From the NCBI GenBank assembly GCA_018883245.1, contig VEQL01000029.1:1-33556 (forward strand): a DNA stretch of 33,556 nucleotides, read 5' to 3'. Below the pieces are notes generated by a model, which saw nothing but the letters and a program-made list of their open reading frames with translations, searched no databases and was not told the origin of the DNA. The DNA is from Chthoniobacterales bacterium. GTDB taxonomy: Bacteria > Verrucomicrobiota > Verrucomicrobiia > Chthoniobacterales > JACTMZ01. Shown here one piece after another: positions 23,469-32,441 of the stretch; positions within the stretch are counted from its first letter, which is position 1, and each line of letters opens with the position of its first letter. A program made the position numbers and the translations under genes.

Positions 23469-26400
23469 TTACGCTGCGACTGGGCGCCCTGATTGTTGCC
23501 AGACAAAGTCGTAGACTTCTCTGGCAAGCTGCTCCGTTTCGGCCTCGGTGAAAGGCGGGCGTGGTAGCGAAGCGTAAAGCGTATCCAAAATGCACATTTG
23601 CACATCGGCTTGGGTTGCCGCGTTCTTGCTCCATTGGGGCATAGAGGCGATCCGTTCGCGGATTTTCGAGAGCAGGCCTTTGCTGGCGGCTTTGACGCGC
23701 TCCCGTTGCTTTTTCGTCATTTTTTTCGCCCGCAGCAGGTCGAAGATGGCCAACTCCTCCTCGGTCAATCCTTCGCGCACATGCCTCTGGGCTTCTTCAT
23801 CAAGCTCGCCTGCGAGTTTGAGCAATTCTGCAAATGTCGCCTCGACTGTCGCCCGGTCTTTCTCACGGTTGTAGTCGGCGATGATCGACTGGTATTTTTT
23901 GTAAAAGTCCATGCGCAGCGGGTTGCGTTCCAGCATGGCGGCCAGTTTTTTCTCCACCAACTCGCGGATGTCATGGAGCGTGGAATGGGGATGCCTGGCT
24001 TTCTTGGCGAATTCTTCCCGGAGTTTTTCAAAGTCGATTTTGCTGAGATCGACCGTCAGGCCTTCGGCATGATCCTCGCCCACGTTCTGGGCACGGATTG
24101 CTTCGTTGACTATAAGATGAAGCTCTTTGAGCAGTGCGGTGACATCTGCCGTGTCGCGATGCTCGTTGAGCTTCTTGTAGATGGCCTCGATGTTGTCGTG
24201 GCGCTGATAGTAGGGACGCGCTGAGGGCTCGAGGATCAGCGCTTTCATCCGGGAAAAAAGCTCCCGCGCCATGATCTCGAAGCGCCGCTGCGTTTCGTCG
24301 GTGGTGCGCAAGGCGTCCACCGCATCCCGCAAAGCCTCGATCTTGGCGAACCCTTTGGCATCGGTCAGTCGCTCCGGCTCGAATCCCAACCCGCGCAGAT
24401 GCGCCTCGGCCGCCTCGATCGCTTCGATCAAGGCCGGCACATATTCTTCCAGCGGGACGGCCGGCATGGGATTTTCCTCAGCCTCGTTGTCCCCGACCGC
24501 ATATTGGGCCAATGCTTCGCGCAGGCTCTTGAGCATGCCGTTGTAATCGACGATCACGCCGCAGTCCTTGCCGGGATAGACGCGGTTGGCTCTGGCGATG
24601 GCCTGCATGAGCGTGTGGGCTTTCATCGGTTTGTCGATGTAGAGCGTCTGCAGCGATTCGACATCGAAACCGGTCAGCCACATGGCGCAGACGATGGCGA
24701 CGCGGAAAGGGTGATCGGGGTCTTTGAAGGCATCCTCCACCTCCACGCGTTTTCCGTCCGGAGTTTCAAAGCCGGTCTTGATCAAGGCACGGTGAGGCAC
24801 GATGTCAAAATCCCACTTGGCGAAATCCCGCACCTCGTTCTGGGCTTCGCTGATAATGATTTGCACCAAGGTTTCATCTAGCCAGCGAGCCTGTGCTCGG
24901 CGTCTTCCGAGTTCTTTGGTCAGCTTCTCCGTCTCGTCAGGGTCGGTGGCTGCCGCGACCTTCGCTTCCAAATCGGGCAACATGGCCTCTACCCTGGCTC
25001 TCTTTGCCTCCCAACGCGGCTTGATGCGCTGCAGCATGCGGGCACAGGTGATTTTGTCCACGCAGACCAGCATCGACTTGCCGCACTCCCAGCGCTCGGT
25101 GCAGTGCTCCACGAAATCCTCGGCCAGCTTGTCCAAGCGATCATCGGCGGTGATGACCTCGTAGTCCTGACCCAACAGCTTTTCCAACAGCGCCGTTTGG
25201 TCGGTATCCAACTCGGCTTCCTCGATTTTCTCCGCGATGCGGTCGTTCAGATCCAATCGGGCGATGCCTAGCTTCTCGCCGCGGTTTTCGTAGATGAGCT
25301 TGCGCGTCGAACCATCGTCCACCGACCGCTGGAAGTCGTAGCGGGAGATGTAGCTGCCGAAAATCCTCCGGGTCAGGTGGTCATGCCGGAAAATCGGGGT
25401 GCCGGTGAAGCCGATAAACGAGGCGTTGGGGAGCGCGAGGCGCATGTTGCGCGCGAACTTGCCCGCTTGGGTGCGGTGCGCTTCGTCCGAAATCACAATG
25501 ATGTCGTCGCGGCGGCTGTAAGGATCTCTTTCATCCACTGGCTGGTTGAACTTGTGGATGAGTGTGAAGACGAAGCCTTGATTGTTTTGCAGGGTCGCCT
25601 TGAGATCGCGGCCCGAGGCAACGCGGGGAGTCGTTTTCGGATCGACCAAGCCGCAACCGACAAACGTGCGCCAGATCTGGTCGTCGAGGTCGTCGCGGTC
25701 TGTCATGACAACAAACGTGAAATTGCCGGGCACCCGCCGCCGCACTTTCTCGGCGAACATCGCCATCGAGTAAGATTTGCCGCTGCCTTGCGTGTGCCAG
25801 AACACGCCCAGCCTCCCGAGATCCGGGTGCGCCCTTTGCACCAGCGGCAGAGCCTCTATTTTGTCGCCCTTGGCGGAATCTTTTTTCGCGAGCTTCGCTT
25901 CAGCTGTTGGCTCCGCTGCGAGTTGCACGTCCTCCGGGAACGGGTAATGCACATTCCGTCGGTCCAGCGGGAACTCACGCTTGAGTCGTTCCTGATATTC
26001 CACGGCCTCCACCGCCCGATTGACGCCCAGCACCTGATGGTTCCGCGCGACGATTTTGCGTGTGCCGCCGGGCTTGCTGTCGTCGAACAGGATGAAGTTT
26101 TCCACCATGTCCAGCAGGCGGGCAGGCGCGAGCATGCCGTTGAGCAGCACCTCGGCATCCACGCGTCCTTGGTCACTTTCATCCTGCCGCTTCCATTCGG
26201 CAAAATGCTCCCATTTGCTGGTGATCGAGCCATAGCGCGCCCGGTCGCCGTTGCTGACAACCATGAAAGCATTGTGTGCGAACGCGTGGCAGATGCTCGT
26301 GTCGCTGAGGTAATCGGTGAGGTTGTTGTCGAAGCCCTCCCGCATGTTGCGGTAAACCGCCTTCAACTCGATGAAGACCAGCGGCAGGCCGTTCACGAAG

Positions 26401-26888
26401 CAGACGAGATCGGCCCGTCGCCGGTAGTGCGGCACGCGCAATCCTTGGATCGTCAGCTCCCGCACCGCGAGGAAGCGGTTGTGCGGCGTCCCATCCGCCG
26501 CGCGGCCGTTCTGGAAATCAATCACCCGGGCCCGCGCATGGTGCACCAGGTTGCGCTCGTCGCGCCATTCCATCGGAACACCATTGCGGATGAAGTCGTG
26601 GAACTCTTTATTTTGTTGCACCAGCGATCGCGCGAAATCCACCCGCGTTAGTTTTTCCACTGCCTGCTCGCGGGCGATTTCGGGCAACTGCGGATTCAGC
26701 GCCTCCAAGGCCCGGCGCAAGTCGCGGGTCAGAACGATCTCGCGGTCGTCTGTGCGTCCGAGTGTGCCGTTGGCCCCGAAGGTTTCCTGCTTGTGCGCAT
26801 AGACGCTGTCCCAACCAAGCACCTTCTCCAAGTGCTCGGCAAAGGTCTTTTGCACCAGCCGGTCTTCGCTGTTGATGCCGGTGACCAT
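23469..26888 (-). CDS. hsdR: Type I restriction enzyme, R (motor and nuclease) subunit
   Basis: An 1139-residue HsdR. The N-terminal PD-(D/E)xK nuclease is seen as RADLVCFVNGLPLVFIELKA, with Glu174 and Lys176. The superfamily 2 translocase motor follows: Walker A QGSGKS (Lys371), DEAH box SDEAHRTQ (468-471) and motif III FTGTPI. Helicase motif VI lies near LMQAIARANR and a helical C-terminus contacts the methylase core. The subunit pumps DNA past the enzyme and cuts where two complexes meet, when the site is unmodified. The length is in the range of the family and no break is visible. It is the last gene of the operon, six bases after its neighbour. Confidence 0.95.
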   Translation of the reverse strand: MVTGINSEDRLVQKTFAEHLEKVLGWDSVYAHKQETFGANGTLGRTDDREIVLTRDLRRALEALNPQLPEIAREQAVEKLTRVDFARSLVQQNKEFHDFIRNGVPMEWRDERNLVHHARARVIDFQNGRAADGTPHNRFLAVRELTIQGLRVPHYRRRADLVCFVNGLPLVFIELKAVYRNMREGFDNNLTDYLSDTSICHAFAHNAFMVVSNGDRARYGSITSKWEHFAEWKRQDESDQGRVDAEVLLNGMLAPARLLDMVENFILFDDSKPGGTRKIVARNHQVLGVNRAVEAVEYQERLKREFPLDRRNVHYPFPEDVQLAAEPTAEAKLAKKDSAKGDKIEALPLVQRAHPDLGRLGVFWHTQGSGKSYSMAMFAEKVRRRVPGNFTFVVMTDRDDLDDQIWRTFVGCGLVDPKTTPRVASGRDLKATLQNNQGFVFTLIHKFNQPVDERDPYSRRDDIIVISDEAHRTQAGKFARNMRLALPNASFIGFTGTPIFRHDHLTRRIFGSYISRYDFQRSVDDGSTRKLIYENRGEKLGIARLDLNDRIAEKIEEAELDTDQTALLEKLLGQDYEVITADDRLDKLAEDFVEHCTERWECGKSMLVCVDKITCARMLQRIKPRWEAKRARVEAMLPDLEAKVAAATDPDETEKLTKELGRRRAQARWLDETLVQIIISEAQNEVRDFAKWDFDIVPHRALIKTGFETPDGKRVEVEDAFKDPDHPFRVAIVCAMWLTGFDVESLQTLYIDKPMKAHTLMQAIARANRVYPGKDCGVIVDYNGMLKSLREALAQYAVGDNEAEENPMPAVPLEEYVPALIEAIEAAEAHLRGLGFEPERLTDAKGFAKIEALRDAVDALRTTDETQRRFEIMARELFSRMKALILEPSARPYYQRHDNIEAIYKKLNEHRDTADVTALLKELHLIVNEAIRAQNVGEDHAEGLTVDLSKIDFEKLREEFAKKARHPHSTLHDIRELVEKKLAAMLERNPLRMDFYKKYQSIIADYNREKDRATVEATFAELLKLAGELDEEAQRHVREGLTEEELAIFDLLRAKKMTKKQRERVKAASKGLLSKIRERIASMPQWSKNAATQADVQMCILDTLYASLPRPPFTEAETEQLAREVYDFVWQQSGRPVAA

Positions 26889-26894
26889 GGCAAT

Positions 26895-27716
26895 TCAGAA
26901 AAGCTCCTGCTGCAGTTGGTGCGGCAACGGCAACACCCCGATGATGACCCAAGGATTCGGGGCGCGCAGATGGAAGCTCTGCGTCGTTCCGAGGAAGAAA
27001 TGCAGGTCCGTCTTGGTGAATTTGTCGAAATACATTTGTTTCACCTTGGCGAGAGCAGCTTCTTCATCGCCCCGGGCCGCCTTGCGGCATTTGTCGAAAA
27101 GTGCGCCGATCTCCCAATCCAGAATCTGCAGTTTGCTCTTGGTGCCATCGGCGTCCTCGAAGCGGTAGGAAAAGCTGTAGGGAAGTTTGGGGATTACCTT
27201 GAAAGTTTTGCGCCACGCTTCCTCGTCGAACAGCTCGCCCTGACTGGCCAAGTTTCGCATCTCGGCCAGCTTCTCCGCGTCCCATTCCCGATCCTCCTCC
27301 TCCCATACGAAATCCAAAATGCGTGCGGGTTTGAAGATGGCCAGTGATCGCTTGTTGGCTTTGGCGTCCTTGATCAACGAGTCCAGCCGCTTGAACACCT
27401 TGCCGCGACCTAAAAGAACATTGCGGCGCCCGCGCCATTTGTCTTCCGTGCCAAGGTGGTCGACTTTCTTGATCTGCCGCAGGTCGGTCGGGTGATAGCT
27501 CTCGGGCCGGGGATCTTTTTCATTGCGCACCAAATCGCACTCGATCCAGTCGTATTTCCTGTATTGCTCCTTCTCGCCGAGGCGACGGAAAGGCACCGGG
27601 TAAATGCGCACCCATGATCCATCCTCCCGCAAGCCGGCGGTGCAGACCGTTTCGCCATACTTGCGCGAGAGCGTCGGATACGTTTTGACCGTGATCAGGA
27701 CGCGCTCTTTGGGCAT
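26895..27716 (-). CDS. Restriction-island companion protein, unknown function
   Basis: A 273-residue protein beginning MPKERVLITVKTYPTLSRKYGETVCTAG and going on with SWVRIYPVPFRRLGEKEQYRKYDWIE, WRGRRNVLLGRG, LPYSFSYRFED and the end FFLGTTQSFHLRAPNPWVIIGVLPLP. I recognise this pattern from genes that accompany DUF488 proteins in restriction and other defence islands, but the activity is not known to me. It has no signal peptide or membrane segment. The tight spacing (15 bases after the DUF488 gene, six before hsdR) shows that it belongs to the operon. A nucleic acid-related role is inferred only from context. Confidence 0.78.
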   Translation of the reverse strand: MPKERVLITVKTYPTLSRKYGETVCTAGLREDGSWVRIYPVPFRRLGEKEQYRKYDWIECDLVRNEKDPRPESYHPTDLRQIKKVDHLGTEDKWRGRRNVLLGRGKVFKRLDSLIKDAKANKRSLAIFKPARILDFVWEEEDREWDAEKLAEMRNLASQGELFDEEAWRKTFKVIPKLPYSFSYRFEDADGTKSKLQILDWEIGALFDKCRKAARGDEEAALAKVKQMYFDKFTKTDLHFFLGTTQSFHLRAPNPWVIIGVLPLPHQLQQELF

Positions 27717-27731
27717 GGCGTTGGTTCCGGC

Positions 27732-28628
27732 TTACAAATGCAAGGGCTTCAATCTCTGCGGGTCCACTTGCTCCAAGGCTTCGGCCACGCAGTGGCGATG
27801 GCATTGGTGCGGCAGTTTTTCGAAGCAGGTCAGCGCCACGCGATAACCCTCGTTGATCCACGAGCGGATGCGGGCCAGCGGGGCAGCTTGGTGTGGCAGG
27901 CTCTCGCGTTCATATACCTCGAACAATGCGTCGTAATCCTCCTGCGTGTTCAGCTCGCGGCGCTGGTCGGAGGCGATGCCGAGTTCCGGAAGATGCTCGT
28001 AGCGGATACCTACATTTTCACAAGCATGGCTCAACGTGCCTTTGGAAAAACCGTATTTGCGGCTCAGCGGATTGCGCCGCACATCGCAGAGCAGCGTCAC
28101 GCCGGCGCGCAGCAGCCGGTTGAGATAATTCTCCAGCGTGCTGCCTTCGTAGCCGATTGTGCAAAGACCCGGCGCAGTGGCGGCAGGGCGGGCTGTTTCG
28201 ATGGCGCGCAGCGCGGCGGCATCCGAAGCCAACACGCGCCCGGCGATCTCACTGCGGGTGGCGTAGTAGGGATGACGACGATACGCCTCGGCCACAAGAG
28301 CGTCGCCGCGCAAGGCGGCGTGAGTCTGGGCGAAACGATCCAGGCCCATGCGCAGGGATGTAGCGACCTTTGCTTGAACTTTGCCCTCGGGAGTCAGTCG
28401 CCACGCCCGCTCGTCATCGGCCAGCAGCCCGCGCTCAATCAAGCGGCGCTTATCGGCATACGACGTGAAGGAAAATCCGCCGAACCGGTAGGGCACGAAT
28501 TCGTAGGGCGCTTCCACCCCCGGCTCTTGGCAATAAAGGAAAAGCAGTTTTTGGTAATCCTGACCGCCCACGTCGCCGCCCAACGCATCGAGCAGTGCGA
28601 GCAGGTGCTTTTGCCGTTCGTAAAGCAT
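27732..28628 (-). CDS. DUF488-domain protein with an extra N-terminal domain
   Basis: The 298 residues fall into two parts. The C-terminal half (about 152-285) is DUF488: CTIGYEGSTLENYLNRLL, LLCDVRRNPLSRKYGFSK, and the closing CFEKLPHQCHRHCVAEAL with its Cys/His cluster. The N-terminal half (1 to about 140) reads LLALLDALGGDVGGQDYQKLLFLY, YEFVPYRFGGFSFTSYADKRRLIERGLL, which resembles the DUF4065/SocA (Panacea) type of domain found with toxins and phage defence. Plain DUF488 proteins are about half this length. The gene sits between hsdS (23 bases) and the companion gene. A function as an accessory of the restriction system, or as an independent defence unit carried with it, is inference. Confidence 0.8.
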   Translation of the reverse strand: MLYERQKHLLALLDALGGDVGGQDYQKLLFLYCQEPGVEAPYEFVPYRFGGFSFTSYADKRRLIERGLLADDERAWRLTPEGKVQAKVATSLRMGLDRFAQTHAALRGDALVAEAYRRHPYYATRSEIAGRVLASDAAALRAIETARPAATAPGLCTIGYEGSTLENYLNRLLRAGVTLLCDVRRNPLSRKYGFSKGTLSHACENVGIRYEHLPELGIASDQRRELNTQEDYDALFEVYERESLPHQAAPLARIRSWINEGYRVALTCFEKLPHQCHRHCVAEALEQVDPQRLKPLHL

Positions 28629-28651
28629 GCGTCAGATTAGGCACCGCGATC

Positions 28652-29794
28652 TCATACTTCAATCTCGCCGCTCATCAGGCGAGGTAGCAGCAGATCGCGC
28701 GCGGCGCGGAGTTTTTGGTTTTGGCCCTTGAGGACTTGAATCTGTTTCAAAAACGCCGCGACCTGCTCGTCGAAAGCCTCAAAAAGACGCTGCGGAGGAA
28801 GCAGGATTGTAAGGTCCCGAAACTTGCCGCGGCTCACCTCAGGAAACGTGCTACCACTACCCATAGCCCGGATTTCGTCAGTGCGATGTCTTAGGTGAAA
28901 CAGCAAATAGTGGGCCAGAGAAGGCTGGTGGGCCACAATTGAGATGAAGCCCTGGTTGGTGCAGACTTCACGATATGCGATCGCGAAAAATCCAACTGAT
29001 GCACGGCTTGTCATCAACACCGCGTGTGCTTTGACCAGTTTCGCTGAACTGTTCTCAAGGCCCGCGTCTGTAATTTTTCGGGCAGTGTCCATCAGCACAA
29101 GATGGTCGTTTCGAGTCACATCCGTTGGCGTCACCCATGGGATTTCTCCATTTTCCCAATAGTTCGCGACTTTGCTTGATGGTGTTCCGCCGCCTATGCA
29201 ATCAGCGACATCGCCGACTCGATGATTCTCCCAGCCCTGCGGAACACCATCTTTGACAGGAGTGTGTTCGTGGCCGGGAAAGTGCAGGCGGACGAACCAT
29301 TCCTCGTAGAGCAATCGGGCCGCTTTTTCCAAAAGCGCCATCCGCCGCCGGTTGTTTTCGATCGCCTCGTCGTAGGTGGAAAGAATTGAAGCGATGCGCG
29401 GCTGCACATCCCGATGTGGCACGCGGACATTCATTGCGTGCAATACGTTACGATCGATGCCTGGGACTGCTGCTTTGTCGCTTTTGTAATTGCCTATAAC
29501 ACTGCGAAGGAAGTATGCCGCAAACTTAGGATGCGTGCCCTGGAAATCGACCACATAAAGCACAGTGTTATGAGGCCAATAATCCTCTTCGAGGTAAAAC
29601 ACCTCCCCGAGAGTGCCATATCGTCCAGTAACGACACCCGGAGCTTTGGCCCTGCTTTCACTATGGCTGCCGGTGACGCCCGACGAAGTAACAACAGGAA
29701 TGCTGCCTTTTTTTCGCAAACGCTCTGGCAGATCGTGCCCACGTTGAAGTCTTATGACGTCAACAAGCTTAGAGGTCGAGAACCGCATCCTCAC
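28652..29794 (-). CDS. hsdS: Type I restriction enzyme, S (specificity) subunit
   Basis: A 380-residue HsdS built from two target recognition domains (about 1-120 and 190-325), each followed by a helical spacer. The central spacer carries DVQPRIASILSTYDEAIENNRRRMALLEKAARLLYEEWFVR and the C-terminal one DEQVAAFLKQIQVLKGQNQKLRAARDLLLPRLMSGEIEV, both characteristic. The two domains each read half of a bipartite DNA site. The recognised sequence cannot be predicted by eye. Its start overlaps the hsdM stop by four bases, so M and S are produced together. Confidence 0.93.
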   Translation of the reverse strand: MRMRFSTSKLVDVIRLQRGHDLPERLRKKGSIPVVTSSGVTGSHSESRAKAPGVVTGRYGTLGEVFYLEEDYWPHNTVLYVVDFQGTHPKFAAYFLRSVIGNYKSDKAAVPGIDRNVLHAMNVRVPHRDVQPRIASILSTYDEAIENNRRRMALLEKAARLLYEEWFVRLHFPGHEHTPVKDGVPQGWENHRVGDVADCIGGGTPSSKVANYWENGEIPWVTPTDVTRNDHLVLMDTARKITDAGLENSSAKLVKAHAVLMTSRASVGFFAIAYREVCTNQGFISIVAHQPSLAHYLLFHLRHRTDEIRAMGSGSTFPEVSRGKFRDLTILLPPQRLFEAFDEQVAAFLKQIQVLKGQNQKLRAARDLLLPRLMSGEIEV

Positions 29795-31860
29795 AAAGCC
29801 TCCAAGTTTCTCTGAATCGTTCCCGCAAGCTCCACTGCCTCCGCATTCAGCGCCGCGAGTTCCTCATGGATTTCCGCGATGGCCTGTTCGAAATCAAAAT
29901 CCTCGTCAACGGGAGGAGGTGCGACGCCCACGTAGCGTCCGGGTGTGAGGCTCCAATCGCTGGCGGCAATCTCCTGCCGTGTGACGACTTTGCATAGTCC
30001 GGGCACGGCTTGCATCTCGGCCTTAGGAAAACGGTCCTGCAACCAGACAATCTGACGATGGTAGTAGGTGGCACGCTTGATTTGGTTCACCGCGGCATGG
30101 CGCGCGGCATCGAGTTGCTTGAGAAGGCGGCCGACGGCACGCCGGTCGTAAGCGTCCGTCGCCGATTCATTCGCGGCCGCGGCGACGCGCGACGCGAGTT
30201 TGTAGAGAAGGTCGATCTGCTTGATGAGACCTTTGGCGCGCTCGGCGAGAGGATCTAAAGCTTGGCGAGCCGTGTGCTGCTTGTCGTTCGTGGCCGGAGC
30301 GCTTTTGCCCATTTGCTTGGAGAACGCGGCAAGGTCGGCGAGCAGCGCTTTGCTGTCTTTCTCGTAAGCCCGCCGTGCATCGCGAAATTCCGCCAGCGAC
30401 TCGGCGAGTGATTTCACTTTCGCCAAGGCGGCGAATGGTTCATCCAGCGAGGCCAGCGCGGTCTCAAACGCGGTGATGGTCTCGGGCACGGCGGCGCATT
30501 CATCGGCATGGCGTGCGAAGTAATCCGCCACGAGCGCAAGGAAGCGCTCATGCTGTCCACGATAGAGCCAAACGATGGCGGAGATGTTGCGCAGTTGTTC
30601 CGGCGTGAACTCGTGGACCGTGCGGGAACCCGGCATGAGCTGGCCGATGCTGCGGGCGTCAATCATGAGCACCTGATCCTTACGCTCGGCGGGCTTGTTG
30701 CGGTCGAAGTGCCACAGTTCGCACGGCACGGTGCGGGTGTAGAAGAAGCCGCCGCGGATGGAGATCATCACATCCACATCACCGGTCTCGACCATCTTTT
30801 GGCGGACCGTTTTTTCGTCATTGCCCGCGCTGGAGGCCTGGGAGGACATGACGAAACCGGCGCGGCCGGTGGGCTTGAGGTAGCTCCAAAAGTAGGACAT
30901 CCAGAGGTAGTTGCCGTTGGAGACGCGCTTGTCTTTGTTCACGCCGGGCAGACCGAAAGGCAGGCGCGGATCAGTCTTGATGCGCTCGGCATCAACGAGA
31001 TCGACATTGAACGGCGGGTTGGCCATGACGAAGTCGCACTGGCCGACAAGCTGGTGGTGGTCTTCGTAGTAGGTGATGCCCTCGGCAAACTTTCCGTCGA
31101 GGCCATGCACGGCGAGGTTCATTTTCGCGAGGCGGATGGTGGTGCGGTCTTTTTCCTGGCCGTAGAAAACAACCTTGCGCGCCGTGTCCCCGCCCTCGTG
31201 CTCGATGAAGTGGCTCGATTGCACGAACATGCCGCCGGATCCGCACGCGGGATCAAAGATCGTGCCGTGGTCAGGCTCGATGACATTGACGATAGTCTGC
31301 ACGAGGGACGGCGGCGTGAAGAACTCGCCATTGTCGTGGGCCTTCTGGATGGAAAACTTGGCCAGGAAATATTCATAGATGCGCCCGAAGATGTCGCCCG
31401 TGGCGCGCTTGATCTGCTCCGTGTTGAACTGACGCATCAACTCCTCAAGAACCTTCGGCTCGAAAATGCCGTAGTCCTTCGGCAGCACGCCTTGCAGCGG
31501 CTCGAAACTCTCCTCGATGGCTGTCATGGCCCGCGTGACCAAGGCCGGGAGCCCGGCAGGATCGGACGTGGCGTTGGCCATGATGCGTTCGTAGCGTGCC
31601 TCCTCCGGCAACCACAGCGCTCGGCGGCGCACGTAATCTGCCGGCTGGAGCTTGCGCTTCGGCATCTTCCCCGAGGCTTGGTCCGCCTCAATCTGCCGCG
31701 TCGCCTCATCGAAGCGATTGGCCGCATGGCGCAGAAAGATAATCCCCAGAACAGGAAGGAAGTAGTCGGCCGAACTCAGCTTCGAGTTCGCCCGCAGATT
31801 GTCCGCCGACGCCCAGAGATCGGCTTCCAGCTTTGGGAGATCTAAATCCGACGGGCGCAT
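29791..31860 (-). CDS. hsdM: Type I restriction enzyme, M (N6-adenine methylase) subunit
   Basis: The 689-residue protein has the HsdM N-terminal helical domain (LWASADNLRANSKLSSADYFLPVLGIIFLRHAANRF), the SAM-binding motif I FDPACGSGGMF (Asp203) and the catalytic motif IV NPPF (281-284). It methylates adenine in the site chosen by HsdS. It is longer than many HsdM (about 500-530) because of a helical C-terminal region from about residue 450 (for example AALAKVKSLAESLAEFRDARRAYEKDSKALLADLAAF). A nearby WSLTPGRYVGV motif matches the end found in such longer forms. It is the first gene of the operon, with 51 bases between its start and the divergent gene at 31912. Confidence 0.95.
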   Translation of the reverse strand: MRPSDLDLPKLEADLWASADNLRANSKLSSADYFLPVLGIIFLRHAANRFDEATRQIEADQASGKMPKRKLQPADYVRRRALWLPEEARYERIMANATSDPAGLPALVTRAMTAIEESFEPLQGVLPKDYGIFEPKVLEELMRQFNTEQIKRATGDIFGRIYEYFLAKFSIQKAHDNGEFFTPPSLVQTIVNVIEPDHGTIFDPACGSGGMFVQSSHFIEHEGGDTARKVVFYGQEKDRTTIRLAKMNLAVHGLDGKFAEGITYYEDHHQLVGQCDFVMANPPFNVDLVDAERIKTDPRLPFGLPGVNKDKRVSNGNYLWMSYFWSYLKPTGRAGFVMSSQASSAGNDEKTVRQKMVETGDVDVMISIRGGFFYTRTVPCELWHFDRNKPAERKDQVLMIDARSIGQLMPGSRTVHEFTPEQLRNISAIVWLYRGQHERFLALVADYFARHADECAAVPETITAFETALASLDEPFAALAKVKSLAESLAEFRDARRAYEKDSKALLADLAAFSKQMGKSAPATNDKQHTARQALDPLAERAKGLIKQIDLLYKLASRVAAAANESATDAYDRRAVGRLLKQLDAARHAAVNQIKRATYYHRQIVWLQDRFPKAEMQAVPGLCKVVTRQEIAASDWSLTPGRYVGVAPPPVDEDFDFEQAIAEIHEELAALNAEAVELAGTIQRNLEAL

Positions 31861-31911
31861 TGGAATCTACTTATCAGATAACGCCGCCATGGCGAGAAAG
31901 AGGCGCTTTTT

Positions 31912-32223
31912 GTGCGGTTCAGCACATTCAAGAACGATCATCGCATCACGGAACAGGGAAGTCTTTTGCCCGATTCTTATGCAACCACCCTCGCGGACTC
32001 CAAAAACGTCAGCACCGGCAGTGAGGCTGTGCAGCGTTACGCTTTGCCTAACGATGATCCTGCAGTATTTGTGTTTGATATAAAACCTATGGAACAAACG
32101 CTGATCAAACGCGGCATCGTTCAGGAAAATTTTGGAAAGCCCGGCGGAGGTGTCGAAGTGATTTTCTGCGTTGGCACGGGGCCGGATACGGTCAGCCTTC
32201 GTCCCCAAACTCTTCCTGCCTGA
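31912..32223 (+). CDS. Possible TNT-like toxin domain protein (uncertain)
   Basis: A 103-residue single-domain protein: MRFSTFKNDHRITEQGSLLP, then YATTLADSKNV, RYALPNDDPAVFVFDIKP and FGKPGGGVEVIF. The last three blocks resemble, in the same order, the RxLPP...YHVYEV...FGQPGGGxQY pattern of TNT-type NAD-glycohydrolase toxin domains. If so, the Gln of FGQPGGG is replaced by Lys, and activity is doubtful. The start is GTG at 31912 with AAAGAGG eight bases ahead; no in-frame ATG precedes the conserved part. There is no signal peptide or carrier domain. It shares the last base of its stop codon with the next gene. It could equally be an uncharacterised family with no toxin role. Confidence 0.55.
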   Translation: MRFSTFKNDHRITEQGSLLPDSYATTLADSKNVSTGSEAVQRYALPNDDPAVFVFDIKPMEQTLIKRGIVQENFGKPGGGVEVIFCVGTGPDTVSLRPQTLPA

Positions 32224-32426
32224 TGAGTGTGACGCTTCCAGCGAAGTGGATCGATCGGCTCGCGCATTTGCCTGAGTCCGGGATGGGGTGGCAGCGCGTG
32301 GATGTGGAACTGGCCGACGGGCGGCGATTGGAGAACTGCATCGTTCGCAATGCTGAAGTGCTGGATGTTCCCGAACCGCTCGACCCGTGCGATATCCGAT
32401 CCATCCATTTGCACGAGGGCAGATAG
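32223..32426 (+). CDS. Small protein coupled to the TNT-like gene (possible immunity partner)
   Basis: The 67 residues, MSVTLPAKWIDRLAHLPESG then MGWQRVDVELADGRRLENCI, VRNAEVLDVPEPLDPCDIRSIHL, look like a small all-beta domain. The pattern PESGMGYxxVxVxLxDGR..xxVV is familiar to me from small proteins encoded beside toxin-like genes. The start overlaps the previous stop in TGATG, so both are made from one message. An immunity or antitoxin role is inferred only from gene order. A terminator follows about 130 bases downstream. Confidence 0.55.
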   Translation: MSVTLPAKWIDRLAHLPESGMGWQRVDVELADGRRLENCIVRNAEVLDVPEPLDPCDIRSIHLHEGR

Positions 32427-32441
32427 GTTTGCACGGATTGC

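Noticed and set aside
23469-26900. Long open frames on the + strand opposite hsdR and hsdM (for example 25377-26651 and 30508-31845)
   Set aside because: They mirror the codon structure of the real genes on the other strand, give His/Arg/Val-rich sequences without any known domain, and overlap strongly supported genes completely.
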